In this document: positions 35,250-44,096 of the stretch, one piece after another
Numbering within the stretch: the first letter of the stretch is position 1
Layout of the letters: each line of letters opens with the position of its first letter
Program-made: the position numbers and the translations under genes
The notes under the pieces: generated by a model
Databases searched by the model: none
Seen by the model: only the letters and a program-made list of their open reading frames with translations
Told to the model about the DNA's origin: nothing
DNA from: an uncultured Roseibium sp.
GTDB lineage: Bacteria; Pseudomonadota; Alphaproteobacteria; Rhizobiales; Stappiaceae
NCBI RefSeq assembly: GCF_947499295.1
Contig: NZ_CANMNP010000011.1
Coordinates: 62,001-126,000, forward strand
Direction: 5' to 3'
Length of the DNA: 64,000 nucleotides

Positions 35250-35783
35250 CTATTGGCTCACAAAAACGTCAAGTGCCCGATCGACCATCATTGGGTCGGC
35301 ATCAAGGCGGGCGAGCAACAAAGACCCTTCAAGGCCGCTGAGAAACTGAAGTGCGCGGTCTTCGGGCTTCGGTTCGTTCATTTGGATAAACTGGTCGGCG
35401 AGCCACTTGCGTATGTCACCGAAGTACAAAGCCAACGCCCTGCGGACTTCAGGGCTCACCGTTTGAAACTCGGCAGCCATCATCCCACACATGCAGATTT
35501 TTTCATTCTGCACGTAGCATCTGAAGTGGTCTATCAGCGCGCCAAGCCGTTCTTGTGGTGTTTCGAACCAATGATTGAAGTCCTGTAGTGCCTCGCCATG
35601 CACATTCCTGATGCGCTCAACAAGCGCTAAGGCGAGGTCTTTCTTGGCCTTGAAGTGGTAGTGAATGCTGGAGTTTTTCACGCCGATTTCTGCCGCAAGA
35701 TCAAGGTAGCTGAAATTGTTGAAGCCCTTGGTTTGGGTAAAATCCTCTGCGAGGTCCAAAATGCGGGTGCGGGTATCAATCAT
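35250..35783 (-). CDS. TetR-family regulator with three operators
   Basis: A 177-residue TetR repressor. The start at 35783 (MIDTRTRIL) is preferred because GGAGGAG lies 8-9 bases upstream; 35789 would leave too short a gap. The HTH is at residues 10-50 (FNNFSYLDLAAEIGVKNSSIHYHFKAKKD). The ligand domain has a CMCGMM Cys-containing segment that could be redox or metal sensitive. Operators with identical half-sites precede this gene and both flanking NTF2-like genes, so the regulon is local and autoregulated. Confidence 0.88.
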   Translation of the reverse strand: MIDTRTRILDLAEDFTQTKGFNNFSYLDLAAEIGVKNSSIHYHFKAKKDLALALVERIRNVHGEALQDFNHWFETPQERLGALIDHFRCYVQNEKICMCGMMAAEFQTVSPEVRRALALYFGDIRKWLADQFIQMNEPKPEDRALQFLSGLEGSLLLARLDADPMMVDRALDVFVSQ

Positions 35784-35801
35784 CTTCATTCTCCTCCGTA
35801 T

Positions 35802-35815
35802 CTACATGGATGTAG
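35802..35815. promoter_or_regulatory. TetR operator 2
   Basis: CTACAT-GG-ATGTAG, 19-32 bases upstream of the tetR start; the expected site for autorepression. Confidence 0.85.
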
Positions 35816-35974
35816 GTAGGACGAAAGTCAATGGTGAGATGATTGACTTGGGGTGTATGACGGAATTCCCATAGCTCAATGCATGACAGCCATCGCACCA
35901 AAAGCTTGACTGTTGGTCGGAACGCGAAGACATGAACTTTTTGTGAGAGGTGTGTATTTTGGCGTCAGAAATAT

Positions 35975-35988
35975 CTACATACATGTAG
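35975..35988. promoter_or_regulatory. TetR operator 3
   Basis: CTACAT-AC-ATGTAG, 48-61 bases upstream of the exported NTF2-like gene at 36036. The arms match the other two operators exactly. Confidence 0.85.
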
Positions 35989-36035
35989 GTCAGCGAAAAG
36001 CGTGACACAAACTCTCCCCCCGAAAGGAACTTCCA

Positions 36036-36509
36036 ATGATCCGCATGACGCTTAACAGCTTTGCTTTTTTGACAGTCCTCAGCGCACTCGTGACTTTAGG
36101 GCAGCTTGCAGCAGCGCAGGACGCGGCAACGCCTGATGAAATCGCCACCTTCGAGGAATATGAGGCCATCAAGGAAGCGCTGCAGCCATATATTGTTTCC
36201 GCCCGCACTGGGGATGGCGCCTTGACCCGCACGGCCTTCTACGACCATGCGCATATTGTCGGTTCCATTGGTGGAACGCTCTACAATATGGATGCGGATA
36301 CATTCGCAGGCGCGATTGACGATGGCGGGCCATCCGAAAACGTCCGTCATCACATTGCCTGGATCAATGTTTCCGGCCCCGCCGCTGCAGCCCGCGTCGA
36401 ATTCATTGACTGGGGCGGCAACCGCTTCACCGATTTCTTTGTTCTCTACAAAGAAGGCGACCTGTGGAAGATCAGCGGAAAAGTCTACAACTCCCACGCC
36501 AACAACTAA
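36036..36509 (+). CDS. Exported SnoaL/lumazine-binding-like paralogue
   Basis: A 157-residue NTF2-like protein with a signal peptide (residues 1-27, ending AAAQ); AAAGGA lies 7 bases before the ATG. The mature part is highly similar to 34748-35167 over its whole length, sharing FYDHAHIVGSIGGT, YNMDADTFAGA, HHIAWINVSGPAAAARVEF and FTDFFVLYK. One copy is cytosolic and one periplasmic, both under the same TetR operators: a duplicated, two-compartment pair. Ligand unknown. Confidence 0.85.
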   Translation: MIRMTLNSFAFLTVLSALVTLGQLAAAQDAATPDEIATFEEYEAIKEALQPYIVSARTGDGALTRTAFYDHAHIVGSIGGTLYNMDADTFAGAIDDGGPSENVRHHIAWINVSGPAAAARVEFIDWGGNRFTDFFVLYKEGDLWKISGKVYNSHANN

Positions 36510-36523
36510 GTATGAGAAAGAAC

Positions 36524-36550
36524 AGGGCGGCGCTGCCAAAGGGCCGCCCT
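36524..36550 (+). terminator. Hairpin after the exported NTF2-like gene
   Basis: AGGGCGGC pairs with GCCGCCCT around an 11-base loop, 15 bases after the stop. Only a weak T run follows, so termination strength is uncertain. Confidence 0.5.
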
Positions 36551-36556
36551 TGGCTC

Positions 36557-36714
36557 TGACCTGAAACCCAAGAATTCCTCCTGTATAGTGTAGAGTCCGC
36601 CGCGCCCAGAAGACGGACGGCATGAGGCGTTCTTGGTTTACAGAAGAACAGATCGTCGGCATCTTGCAGGAGCACGAAGCCGGGGTGACGACGACAGATG
36701 TCATGCCTTATTAG
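36557..36714 (+). mobile_element. IS3-family insertion sequence remnant
   Basis: Starts TGACCTG, as many IS3-group ends do, followed by a short leader and an orfA fragment (36622-36714) reading MRRSWFTEEQIVGILQEHEA. That is the classic N terminus of IS3-type OrfA; the frame stops after 30 codons. The HTH body, orfB and right end are missing, so it is a dead 5' remnant. Confidence 0.7.
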
Positions 36715-37056
36715 ACGCCTGTGACGGGAGCCACCAGTTTCACATGCGCCAAAACCCAAGACACACCTAGCCCGGCACACAGTGAGGCTTCGTCTCACTA
36801 AGCAAGTGTCTTTTTCTGCTTCGTGAGTTTTCGTTGGAGGCGCATTGCACATTTGGCCCTCGATGGATGAGCTTTGCACTACCTTGCTCTTTAATCTTCC
36901 CTTAAGTTCAACAAGTTGTTGATTGCCTTGTGTTCGGTTTACATTAAAAAGAAATAGGTTGCTTGCTTTATGGCAGAGGTCGGTGCAACCCTTTCATCAT
37001 AGTGGAACCGAGAGCGTTCTATCGGTCAAACAGAAGAGGCCGGTCAAAGGCAAATC
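36715..37056. other. Intergenic region before the cyclase-ATPase gene
   Basis: No gene seen. It carries the dyad at 36908-36922 and a plausible sigma70-type promoter (TTGTTG at 36916-36921, TACATT at 36940-36945, spacing 18) reading toward 37057. Confidence 0.5.
36908..36922. promoter_or_regulatory. Dyad overlapping the promoter of the YcaO/TfuA cluster
   Basis: TCAACAA-G-TTGTTGA, two perfect 7-base arms around one base, 135-149 bases before the first gene and overlapping its best -35. It is a candidate repressor or activator site; no binding protein can be named. Confidence 0.5.
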
Positions 37057-40000
37057 ATGACCCAGAAAACCGCAGCGGATCTTGGGATACAAAAGGGGGA
37101 GCGTCGCCAGCTCACCGCACTTTTTTATGACCTGGTCGGCTCGACTTCCATGGTCACGAATATGGACCTGGAAGATTACCGGGAAGTGCAGCAGGCGCTT
37201 CATCATGCCGCTCACAATGCCATTGCAGGGCATGGCGGTCATCTCGATCTTTTGATGGGCGATGGCGGTTCAGCCTATTTCGGGTATCCGATTGCAGACG
37301 AAGACGCCCCTCAACGCGCCGTGGCTGCCGGTCTCGCGATTCTGAAAGAGCGCGCCGACATCCAAAAACGCTTCGACTGCGATATTCAGGTCAGGGTTGG
37401 AGTCGCCACAGGACCGGCGGTTTCAGGACCAGCGGGAAGCGGCGCATTGGCGGATCGGGAGGAGATCATCGGCATTGCGCCTACACTTGCCGCCCGTATT
37501 CAAGGCATCGCACATGTCGGGACCGTCGCCGTTTCAAACGCCACCTATCGCGCAACGCGGCGCATCTATCACTATGAAAGCCTCGGTGCCCATTCCCTGA
37601 AGGGTTTCGATCAACCTCAAAGTCTCTGGCAGCCACTTGGGCGCCGCGGGACCTTCGACCGGTTCGAGACACTTCGGGACGCCGGACAGCCTTTTTTGGC
37701 AAGACGGGACGAGCTGGAGGAGGCAACTGACCGATGGCAGCTGGCTTCCAGAGGTGAAGGACAGGTGCTCTACGTCCATGGCGAACCCGGGATTGGAAAG
37801 TCCCGGCTGTCGTTTCAAGTTGCGCAGCAGGCCCGGGATGACGGTGCACATCTTCTAGACTTCCAGTGCGAACCGGAATGCCGCGACATCCCGTTTTCGC
37901 CCTTTGTCAAAAGTCTGCGCGCCGAAATCAGAAGATACAATCCCTCTTTCGATTTCGAGACGCCTTCAGCTGACGCCATCGCCGAGGTTCTGCCCCTTCC
38001 TGGAGATCAGTCGCCAGAGTTTTATAAAGCACTTGCTTTTTTGCTGTCACCTTTGCCTCAGCAAGATCCAGCTGAGGTGCATCCAGCATCTTCTGTCGAT
38101 ACGCTTGTTGATGCTGTCATGGCCATAGCGAGCGCCAAGCCCTGTGTCATCAAACTGGAGGACCTGCACTGGGCCGACAGTCAGACGATCGAAGTTCTGG
38201 AGCATCTCCTTGACCGGATTTCTTCGGCTCCGGTCTTCATCGTGGTGACATCGCGTGAGCGGCCCAAACGCGAATGGACTGAGCTCCCTCACGTTTCCAA
38301 GCTGCGCTTGTCGCGACTGGGTGAGGACAGCATCATTGAATTGGTCGGAAACATTACTGGAGCTGCTGCATTGCCGCCCCGCCTGGCCCGCGCCATCGCA
38401 GCGCGTTGCGAGGGTGTGCCTTTGTTTGCCGAAGAACTGACACGCTTTGTGATAGACCGCGGCGCAGAAAAAATGGCCGACGAGAGTGCCTGGGAATCCC
38501 TCTTTGAGTCTGAAGAGACCGCCAGCCTGCAGGATCTTCTGGCTGCGCGGCTTGCAGCTCTCGGCAAAGCCAAGATTGTAGCTCAGGCCGCAAGCGTGAT
38601 CGGCAGAAGCTTCAATATTCTGACGCTGGTCGCGCTTCTGGCATCTACCGGCACACCTGCCTCTGCCGATGAGAGCCTCAACCAGCTTATGGCGGGCGGC
38701 TTTATCGAAAAGCATTCAAATGAGGCGGAACCGGCCTACCGCTTCCGGCACATGTTGCTGCAACAAGCTGCGTATGCCGGGCTATTGCGGGCGAACCGGC
38801 GCACACTGCACACCGCGCTCTATAGAATTGCCACAGGCAACGAGGCCACCGGACAACCGTTCACCAGCGCCGAACTTGCGGTTCACGCTGAGCAAGCCAA
38901 ACTGCCTGTCGCAGCTGCCCGGCACTATATTGACGCCGCCCGCTCCGCATCTTCGCAGTCTGCACTCAAGGAAGCCCGAACCCATCTGACCCGCGCCCGC
39001 TCAATCGCAGAAAAAATCAGCGACAAGGCCGTCGCTGGCGAACTTGAACTGGAAATCGTCAAGTTGCTCGGTCCCGTTGTTGCCACGATGGACGGAACGG
39101 GCTCGAAGGAAGCCTCAGCACTTTATAAACGCGGTGTGGAGCTTCTGCACGAAACGCCGGAAACCCTTCGTGCTACGGGATTTCCGCTTTACTGGGGCTG
39201 GTGGTTCACGGCTGCCAATTTCAAGGAACAACGCGAACGGGCTGAAACCATTCTCAGCGACCTGACGGGTGTGAACGATAGGGAAATCGAGCTTCAGGCC
39301 CACCATTGCCGATGGGCTACAGCGTTCAATCTTGGCAATCACAATGACTGCCTGGAAGCCATTTCCAAGGGGCTTGAACTTTATAGCGAAGATGAAGCAC
39401 TGGAACATCGAACCCGATATGGCGGCCACGATGCCAGGGTTTGTGGCCTCGGCGAAAAAGCCTTGTCCTCCTGGTTCATCGGGCAAACGGAATCGGCAGT
39501 CGCCCACATGGAGCAATCGGATGCCTGGGCCAGGCACATTGATCATGTCGGCAGCAACTGCCACGCGCTTGATATCGGCATCATGCTCCATCGCTACAGA
39601 GGTGATGTCGACCGAGTGGCAAGTCTTGCAAGGCGCATGAAAACAGCTGCCGTGGAACACGACCTTAAGTCTCTGGAGGCCAAAAGCCTGATCTTTGCAG
39701 GCTGGGCACAGGGAATGTCGGGAGACCCTGAGCGTGGCCGTGCCAATCTGACAGAAGGGTTGGCCATTCAGCAGGAGATCGGCACGGAAGAAGACTTTCC
39801 CGTCTACCTTGAGATGGCGGGCGAACTCGACGGAATGCTGGGCCGTTCTGACAACGGATTGGCCGTCTTGAGTTCAGCGATTGAACGTGCTGAGGAAACA
39901 GGACATGCCTTCTGGCTTGCCGAACTCTACCGGCGGCGCGCCCGCCTTGGTGCCAGAGCCGGATCCGGAGCAGACCAGATTCTTGCGGACCTCGCCAAGG

Positions 40001-40188
40001 CCGAAGACGTCGCCCTGAGCCAGAATGCGAAAGTTCTGATCTTGAGGGCCTTAGCAGACTTGGTGACGCTGCAGCCAGACAAAGCAACACCAGGACATCT
40101 GGAGCGGGCCCAGCGCATTCTGCAGGAATTGGAACAAGGTAGCGAAAAGGTTCGCACATCCGCCCTACTGGCAAGCCGTCTGAGCTGA
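37057..40188 (+). CDS. Cyclase-homology/AAA ATPase/TPR protein
   Basis: A 1043-residue cytosolic protein. Residues 15-165 form a class III nucleotidyl cyclase homology domain with both metal Asp (Asp25, Asp69). However, the base-selecting Lys position is Leu65 and the transition-state Asn position is Thr143 (Arg147 remains), so cyclase activity is uncertain. Residues 215-480 form an AAA/STAND-type ATPase with Walker A GEPGIGKS (242-249) and a Walker B-like IKLEDLHWAD. The remaining 500 residues are helical, TPR-like repeats. Such proteins act as signal-responsive regulators. It ends 4 bases before the ycaO gene, placing it at the head of this operon. Confidence 0.88.
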   Translation: MTQKTAADLGIQKGERRQLTALFYDLVGSTSMVTNMDLEDYREVQQALHHAAHNAIAGHGGHLDLLMGDGGSAYFGYPIADEDAPQRAVAAGLAILKERADIQKRFDCDIQVRVGVATGPAVSGPAGSGALADREEIIGIAPTLAARIQGIAHVGTVAVSNATYRATRRIYHYESLGAHSLKGFDQPQSLWQPLGRRGTFDRFETLRDAGQPFLARRDELEEATDRWQLASRGEGQVLYVHGEPGIGKSRLSFQVAQQARDDGAHLLDFQCEPECRDIPFSPFVKSLRAEIRRYNPSFDFETPSADAIAEVLPLPGDQSPEFYKALAFLLSPLPQQDPAEVHPASSVDTLVDAVMAIASAKPCVIKLEDLHWADSQTIEVLEHLLDRISSAPVFIVVTSRERPKREWTELPHVSKLRLSRLGEDSIIELVGNITGAAALPPRLARAIAARCEGVPLFAEELTRFVIDRGAEKMADESAWESLFESEETASLQDLLAARLAALGKAKIVAQAASVIGRSFNILTLVALLASTGTPASADESLNQLMAGGFIEKHSNEAEPAYRFRHMLLQQAAYAGLLRANRRTLHTALYRIATGNEATGQPFTSAELAVHAEQAKLPVAAARHYIDAARSASSQSALKEARTHLTRARSIAEKISDKAVAGELELEIVKLLGPVVATMDGTGSKEASALYKRGVELLHETPETLRATGFPLYWGWWFTAANFKEQRERAETILSDLTGVNDREIELQAHHCRWATAFNLGNHNDCLEAISKGLELYSEDEALEHRTRYGGHDARVCGLGEKALSSWFIGQTESAVAHMEQSDAWARHIDHVGSNCHALDIGIMLHRYRGDVDRVASLARRMKTAAVEHDLKSLEAKSLIFAGWAQGMSGDPERGRANLTEGLAIQQEIGTEEDFPVYLEMAGELDGMLGRSDNGLAVLSSAIERAEETGHAFWLAELYRRRARLGARAGSGADQILADLAKAEDVALSQNAKVLILRALADLVTLQPDKATPGHLERAQRILQELEQGSEKVRTSALLASRLS

Positions 40189-40192
40189 GGGG

Positions 40193-41395
40193 ATGGAGGC
40201 AATCCACCCAAACCAGGAATTGTTCAATGAAATCATCGCAATATGCCGCGAATCGCCCGCGTCGGAGCTCTCGCGTCGCTTTCGCGCAGACGACTATCTT
40301 GCCCGTTTAAGGCCTCATCTGACGTCCTTCGGCATTACACGGCTGGCAGATGTCACCGGTCTTGATCGCGTTGGTATCCCGGTTGTCCAGGCTGTCCGGC
40401 CGCTGGCGCGATCGAACGCCGTCAACCAGGGTAAAGGCTTAACCCTTGCAGAGGCAGCTGTCAGCGCAACCATCGAAGCTGTCGAAACCTATGCCTGCGA
40501 AACGCCTGAGCAAATCGGCGACAGGGCATCGCCCAACGACGTCTATGGACACGCGGCAGCACACAATCTGTCCTGTCATTTGGCGTCGAAGGCGTCAGAC
40601 GAGTGGGCGAAGGAGCCAATTGCGTTTTTGCGCGGAATTGAACCTATTTCACAGGATATCGTCAGCGTTCCTGCAGCTCTGGTCAGCACCGATTACACGC
40701 CATCTTCAATTCATGCATTGTCCCCTTTCATCCGTAGCACGACCGGCCTGGGCGGTGGGGCGAGTTTGGAGGAAGCAATTCAGCACGGGTTCCTTGAAGT
40801 TCTGGAGCGGATAAGCACAGACCAGGCCATGACGACACATGGGTTCTTCGAGAAAAACCGCATTGTACCGGAAACGAGTGCCGACCGTTGCACAGCCAGA
40901 CTCATTTCCCAGGTAAAAGATGCCGGTCTCTTGTTTGCTGCCTTTGAATGCAGCCCGGTTGGCCGCTTTCCCGTGGTCTGGGTCAAACTCCTGGATGAAC
41001 GTGCGTCGGCAACCTCTCTTCCATTTGCTGCGGATGGATTTGCCTGCCGCCCCACCCTCAGCGCAGCGCTGCGTGCGGCACTTCTTGAAAGCATTCAAAC
41101 ACGCGCATCGGTAATTTCGGGCGCTCGCGAAGACATAACCCGCAGTTCCTACCCCAGAAATCCCGATGATCAGCTGATCGCCTTTGAAAGGCGGCAAATG
41201 GGCAAGAGGTCAGGGCAGGACGCATCATTCGTCGGAAAAAATTCACCCGTGAGGATGAAGGATTTTGCCGAAGCGCTGGCGGAAGCAGGATTGACCGCAG
41301 CCATTGTTCCGGTCCTTGCCTTAAAAGACGTTCCGCTTTTCATCGTCCGGATCGTGCCGCTGGTCGGCCGGGTTGGGAGGCATGATGCAGACTAA
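40193..41395 (+). CDS. YcaO-family ATP-dependent amide-backbone enzyme
   Basis: A 400-residue YcaO protein. YcaO enzymes use ATP to activate peptide-backbone amides, making azolines, amidines or (with TfuA) thioamides. The ATP/Mg motifs are present: SATIEAVETYACE (residues 91-103, Glu95 and Glu98) and EEAIQHGFLEVLER (Glu202, Glu205). The C terminus lacks the PxPxP tail typical of azoline synthetases, so thioamidation is the better guess. The start at 40193 follows GAGGGG closely. Its 3' end overlaps the tfuA gene, indicating coupled expression. No fused or separate E1-like (cyclodehydratase C) partner is seen. Confidence 0.9.
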   Translation: MEAIHPNQELFNEIIAICRESPASELSRRFRADDYLARLRPHLTSFGITRLADVTGLDRVGIPVVQAVRPLARSNAVNQGKGLTLAEAAVSATIEAVETYACETPEQIGDRASPNDVYGHAAAHNLSCHLASKASDEWAKEPIAFLRGIEPISQDIVSVPAALVSTDYTPSSIHALSPFIRSTTGLGGGASLEEAIQHGFLEVLERISTDQAMTTHGFFEKNRIVPETSADRCTARLISQVKDAGLLFAAFECSPVGRFPVVWVKLLDERASATSLPFAADGFACRPTLSAALRAALLESIQTRASVISGAREDITRSSYPRNPDDQLIAFERRQMGKRSGQDASFVGKNSPVRMKDFAEALAEAGLTAAIVPVLALKDVPLFIVRIVPLVGRVGRHDAD

Positions 41396-42143
41396 GCGTC
41401 CACTTGTCGTTTTCATTGGCCCGAGTTTACCACCCGGCGGCCTTCCTCAGGCTCTTGAGGCTGATATTCGCCCGCCTGCAGCACAGGGCGATATTGCTGC
41501 TGTGTCGCTTGAGGCAAAAGACTGCGTCGTTGCTCTGATCGATGGTGTTTTTCAAGGTGCTCCCGCAGTCAGACACAAAGAGATCCTCTGGGCGATTGAT
41601 CGCGGCGCTTCCATTTTCGGTGCTGCCAGCATGGGTGCTCTCAGAGCTGCTGAACTGTCGGACCATGGAATGCATGGTCGAGGGTTGATCTATCGGTGGT
41701 ACCGGCGATACGCCCTTGCACCTGATGATGCGGTCGCGGTCCTTCATACGCCAGAGGAACTCGGTGCCGTCGCGATCACTGAGGCCCTTGTTGATTTGCG
41801 CATTCAGGTCAAGAATTCGCGAAAGAAAGGCAATATCACCTCGCCTCAAGAAAGTGCCCTGGTTCTTGCGGCTTCACAGCTTCATTACACAGAGCGGCGC
41901 TTGAAAACCGTGTTGGACAGCGCCCGGAAAAATGGTGCAAATATTTCGACTTCAGATCTGGTGAAACCCGGTTGCACTCAAAAGCAATTTGATGCGCAAC
42001 TTCTACTAGATGAGCTCACCGATCGTCAGAAATCAGGCAGCTGGCCTCCCGCCTCAACTGCAGGGACTTTCGTGCCAACTGACGCGTTTCGACAGGACCT
42101 CGCAGATGCGGGATTTTCATTGGACAGCTTCTCAGGTGCTTGA
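41382..42143 (+). CDS. tfuA: TfuA-like protein, thioamidation partner of YcaO
   Basis: A 253-residue TfuA-core protein. The hallmark block IFGAASMGALRAAEL is followed by GMHGRGLIYRWYRR and DDAVAVLHTPEEL. TfuA proteins assist YcaO in installing thioamides, as in trifolitoxin and in archaeal McrA glycine thioamidation; sulfur delivery is the proposed role. GGAGG lies immediately upstream; the start may be 41382 or 41385. It overlaps ycaO by 14 bases. A protease gene and two small genes follow, none with similarity to known thioamide precursors. Confidence 0.88.
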   Translation: MMQTKRPLVVFIGPSLPPGGLPQALEADIRPPAAQGDIAAVSLEAKDCVVALIDGVFQGAPAVRHKEILWAIDRGASIFGAASMGALRAAELSDHGMHGRGLIYRWYRRYALAPDDAVAVLHTPEELGAVAITEALVDLRIQVKNSRKKGNITSPQESALVLAASQLHYTERRLKTVLDSARKNGANISTSDLVKPGCTQKQFDAQLLLDELTDRQKSGSWPPASTAGTFVPTDAFRQDLADAGFSLDSFSGA

Positions 42144-42176
42144 TAGTCTTTCAATAATTCCCCTGCGGAAGTTTCG

Positions 42177-42260
42177 ATGGGCAAGCCCAAAACATCGTTT
42201 TTGAATGCTGTGCGGAAAACGGAGAAACAACTTACACGCTTGCGCAACAAGAGATTGTGA
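42177..42260 (+). CDS. Possible 27-residue basic peptide
   Basis: A short open frame in the 169-base gap between tfuA and the peptidase gene. It encodes MGKPKTSFLNAVRKTEKQ and nine further residues, is strongly basic, and has a GGAAG sequence 6-7 bases upstream. A position right after ycaO-tfuA is where a modified precursor peptide could lie. There is no leader/core division, no Cys and no double-Gly. The chance of a random frame is high. Confidence 0.25.
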   Translation: MGKPKTSFLNAVRKTEKQLTRLRNKRL

Positions 42261-42312
42261 CCAACGCCGGTTTCCGGACCGGATGTGAAATTACCGGATT
42301 TCAGAGGTTGAA

Positions 42313-43521
42313 TTGAGTATCTATCTCGATCGGGAAACCATCTCACCTGAAACGGGGCGTCTCGGCACCCGGTTTCTTCTTTATCCGCAGGTGCCGCACC
42401 TGGCGGGCTATGAGAAACCGGAAACAGTCTGGATCAGCACGTCGCCGAACGAGATCCAGCCAGGACCGGCGGACCGCCGCATGTATGTCGCAGATCCGCT
42501 TTTTGAAAAGCCTGTATACGAGTACCCCTTCCAGCCTCCTTTCAACGGTGAACAACATCCGCCCGCAGAAGCCGGACCAGACGGACATTTCGATCATCTG
42601 GACCCATCAAGCCGTCAATTTGTCTGCGCTCACGTGTTTGCTTCACTCAGGCGCGTCCTCGACATCTGGGAAAGTTACCTCGGTCATGAGATCATCTGGC
42701 ATTTTTCGCAAACCTACGAACGGCTTGAGATCATTCCTTTTGTCAACTGGAACAATGCCCAGTCTGGATATGGATATATGGAGTTCGGTACTGAGCTCAA
42801 TGATCAGGAGACGGTCTATCCATATGCGCTGAACTTCGACGTCATCGCCCACGAATTCGGCCATGCGCTCATTTTTGCAGAAATGGGAACACCTGTCGGC
42901 GGGAGCGCGAACCGCGAATATTTCGGTTACCACGAGAGCGTTTCGGACATGATCGCACTCATTTCGCTTCTTCATTTCGACAGCGTACTCGACCGGCTGC
43001 TGCGATCGACCCGTGGCAATCTTCTGACAATGAATGAACTTAACCGGATAGCGGAACTGTCCGGTGACCGACAGATCCGGACTGCCAGCAACGACCGAAA
43101 AATGAGCACCGTCACAGATTCCGTGCACGATCTGTCAAAGCCCTTTACCGGTGCAATATTCGATACCCTGATTGAGATTTACCACCACAACGCGGTTGAC
43201 GGAAACCTGGTTGATCTTCCGGAAAGCGTGTCGCATGACCGGCTGTTCGAGCTTGATCATCATGAAATCGAACTGATTGGGCACCGGTTTGCCGATGCCT
43301 TCAATGCGCGTGAGTTTTTGCTCAAATCGGCGCTGGCAAATGCAAGGGACCTCATGGGATCGGCAATTGCGCGGTCCTGGAGTGCGCTCAATCCCGATAC
43401 ACTCAACTATGCGCTGGCCGGCGCCGCAATTGCCGACCAGTTGGATGCCCTTGGCAACTCTGCCGCCGGAGACATCCTGATGGAAAACCTGGCGTGGCGG
43501 GAAATCCTGGTGAGAACCTGA
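42313..43521 (+). CDS. Gluzincin-type zinc metallopeptidase
   Basis: A 402-residue predicted cytosolic protein. The zinc site is HEFGH (residues 180-184); 24 residues later HESVSD (207-212) supplies Glu208 as third ligand, with Asp212 following. This is the thermolysin-like (M4/M36) ExxxD pattern. There is no signal peptide or propeptide, unlike secreted thermolysins, so an intracellular processing role is possible. It is in line with ycaO and tfuA and could mature or remove part of a modified substrate. The family beyond gluzincin is unassigned. The start at 42313 has only a weak ribosome site (AGAGG). Confidence 0.78.
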   Translation: MSIYLDRETISPETGRLGTRFLLYPQVPHLAGYEKPETVWISTSPNEIQPGPADRRMYVADPLFEKPVYEYPFQPPFNGEQHPPAEAGPDGHFDHLDPSSRQFVCAHVFASLRRVLDIWESYLGHEIIWHFSQTYERLEIIPFVNWNNAQSGYGYMEFGTELNDQETVYPYALNFDVIAHEFGHALIFAEMGTPVGGSANREYFGYHESVSDMIALISLLHFDSVLDRLLRSTRGNLLTMNELNRIAELSGDRQIRTASNDRKMSTVTDSVHDLSKPFTGAIFDTLIEIYHHNAVDGNLVDLPESVSHDRLFELDHHEIELIGHRFADAFNAREFLLKSALANARDLMGSAIARSWSALNPDTLNYALAGAAIADQLDALGNSAAGDILMENLAWREILVRT

Positions 43522-43561
43522 CATGCCGTCGACAATCAGAATTTCAAAAGGGGGAAGTTAA

Positions 43562-44035
43562 ATGAGCGATCAACTGCCGACCATCCTGTCCATACCACCA
43601 TACGACCCGGCGGAAATCATTCTTATTGGAAGCAACATTGCCGGCAGCGGCAGCAAGACGGTGGCCGAGGTCAAGATCGAGTCCGGCGGCAGCCCGGACA
43701 GCCGGCTGACCATCCAGTTGATGGACACCGGTGCGGACCAGCAGATCGCATTGATCAGGGCCTATGTTTATGAAGGCAACTATTACGAATTGCCGAAACC
43801 CAAGATCATGGTGGTCACCGGTGACGCAACCGATATTCCAGGCGACTACGTTCCAAAAAACCGGAAGCTTCAGTTCTGGCGCATGAACAAACTCAACAGA
43901 ACAACAGAAATCTCCGTGGAAGACGGATTGCTTGAAACTCTTGTTCTGGAAGCCAACATGCCGGGTCGCAGGTCGCCGAATTCCTATGCGGCCAATATGC
44001 AAATGGCACATAAATCCGGAAGACTGACGTCATAG
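43562..44035 (+). CDS. Unrecognised 157-residue cytosolic protein
   Basis: I do not recognise a family. The protein starts after a strong GGGGGAAG site and has no signal peptide or membrane segment. It looks beta-rich, with an N-terminal IPPYDPAEIILIGS, a central strand-turn pattern and a basic, Asn/Ser/Met-rich tail (RSPNSYAANMQMAHKSGRL). It lies 41 bases after the peptidase gene. With the other small gene (44240-44647) it is a candidate substrate or partner of the YcaO-TfuA enzyme, which is inference from order only. Confidence 0.7.
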   Translation: MSDQLPTILSIPPYDPAEIILIGSNIAGSGSKTVAEVKIESGGSPDSRLTIQLMDTGADQQIALIRAYVYEGNYYELPKPKIMVVTGDATDIPGDYVPKNRKLQFWRMNKLNRTTEISVEDGLLETLVLEANMPGRRSPNSYAANMQMAHKSGRLTS

Positions 44036-44067
44036 GTCCGGCCATGCCGGCACGCGTTGCCAAATCG

Positions 44068-44096
44068 CGCCGGGGTCATGGCAAAGAGACCCGGCG
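44068..44096 (+). terminator. GC-rich hairpin between the two small genes
   Basis: CGCCGGGGTC pairs with GACCCGGCG (one bulged G) around a 10-base loop, 33 bases after the 157-residue gene. No T run follows. It may cause partial termination or mark mRNA processing. Confidence 0.5.
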
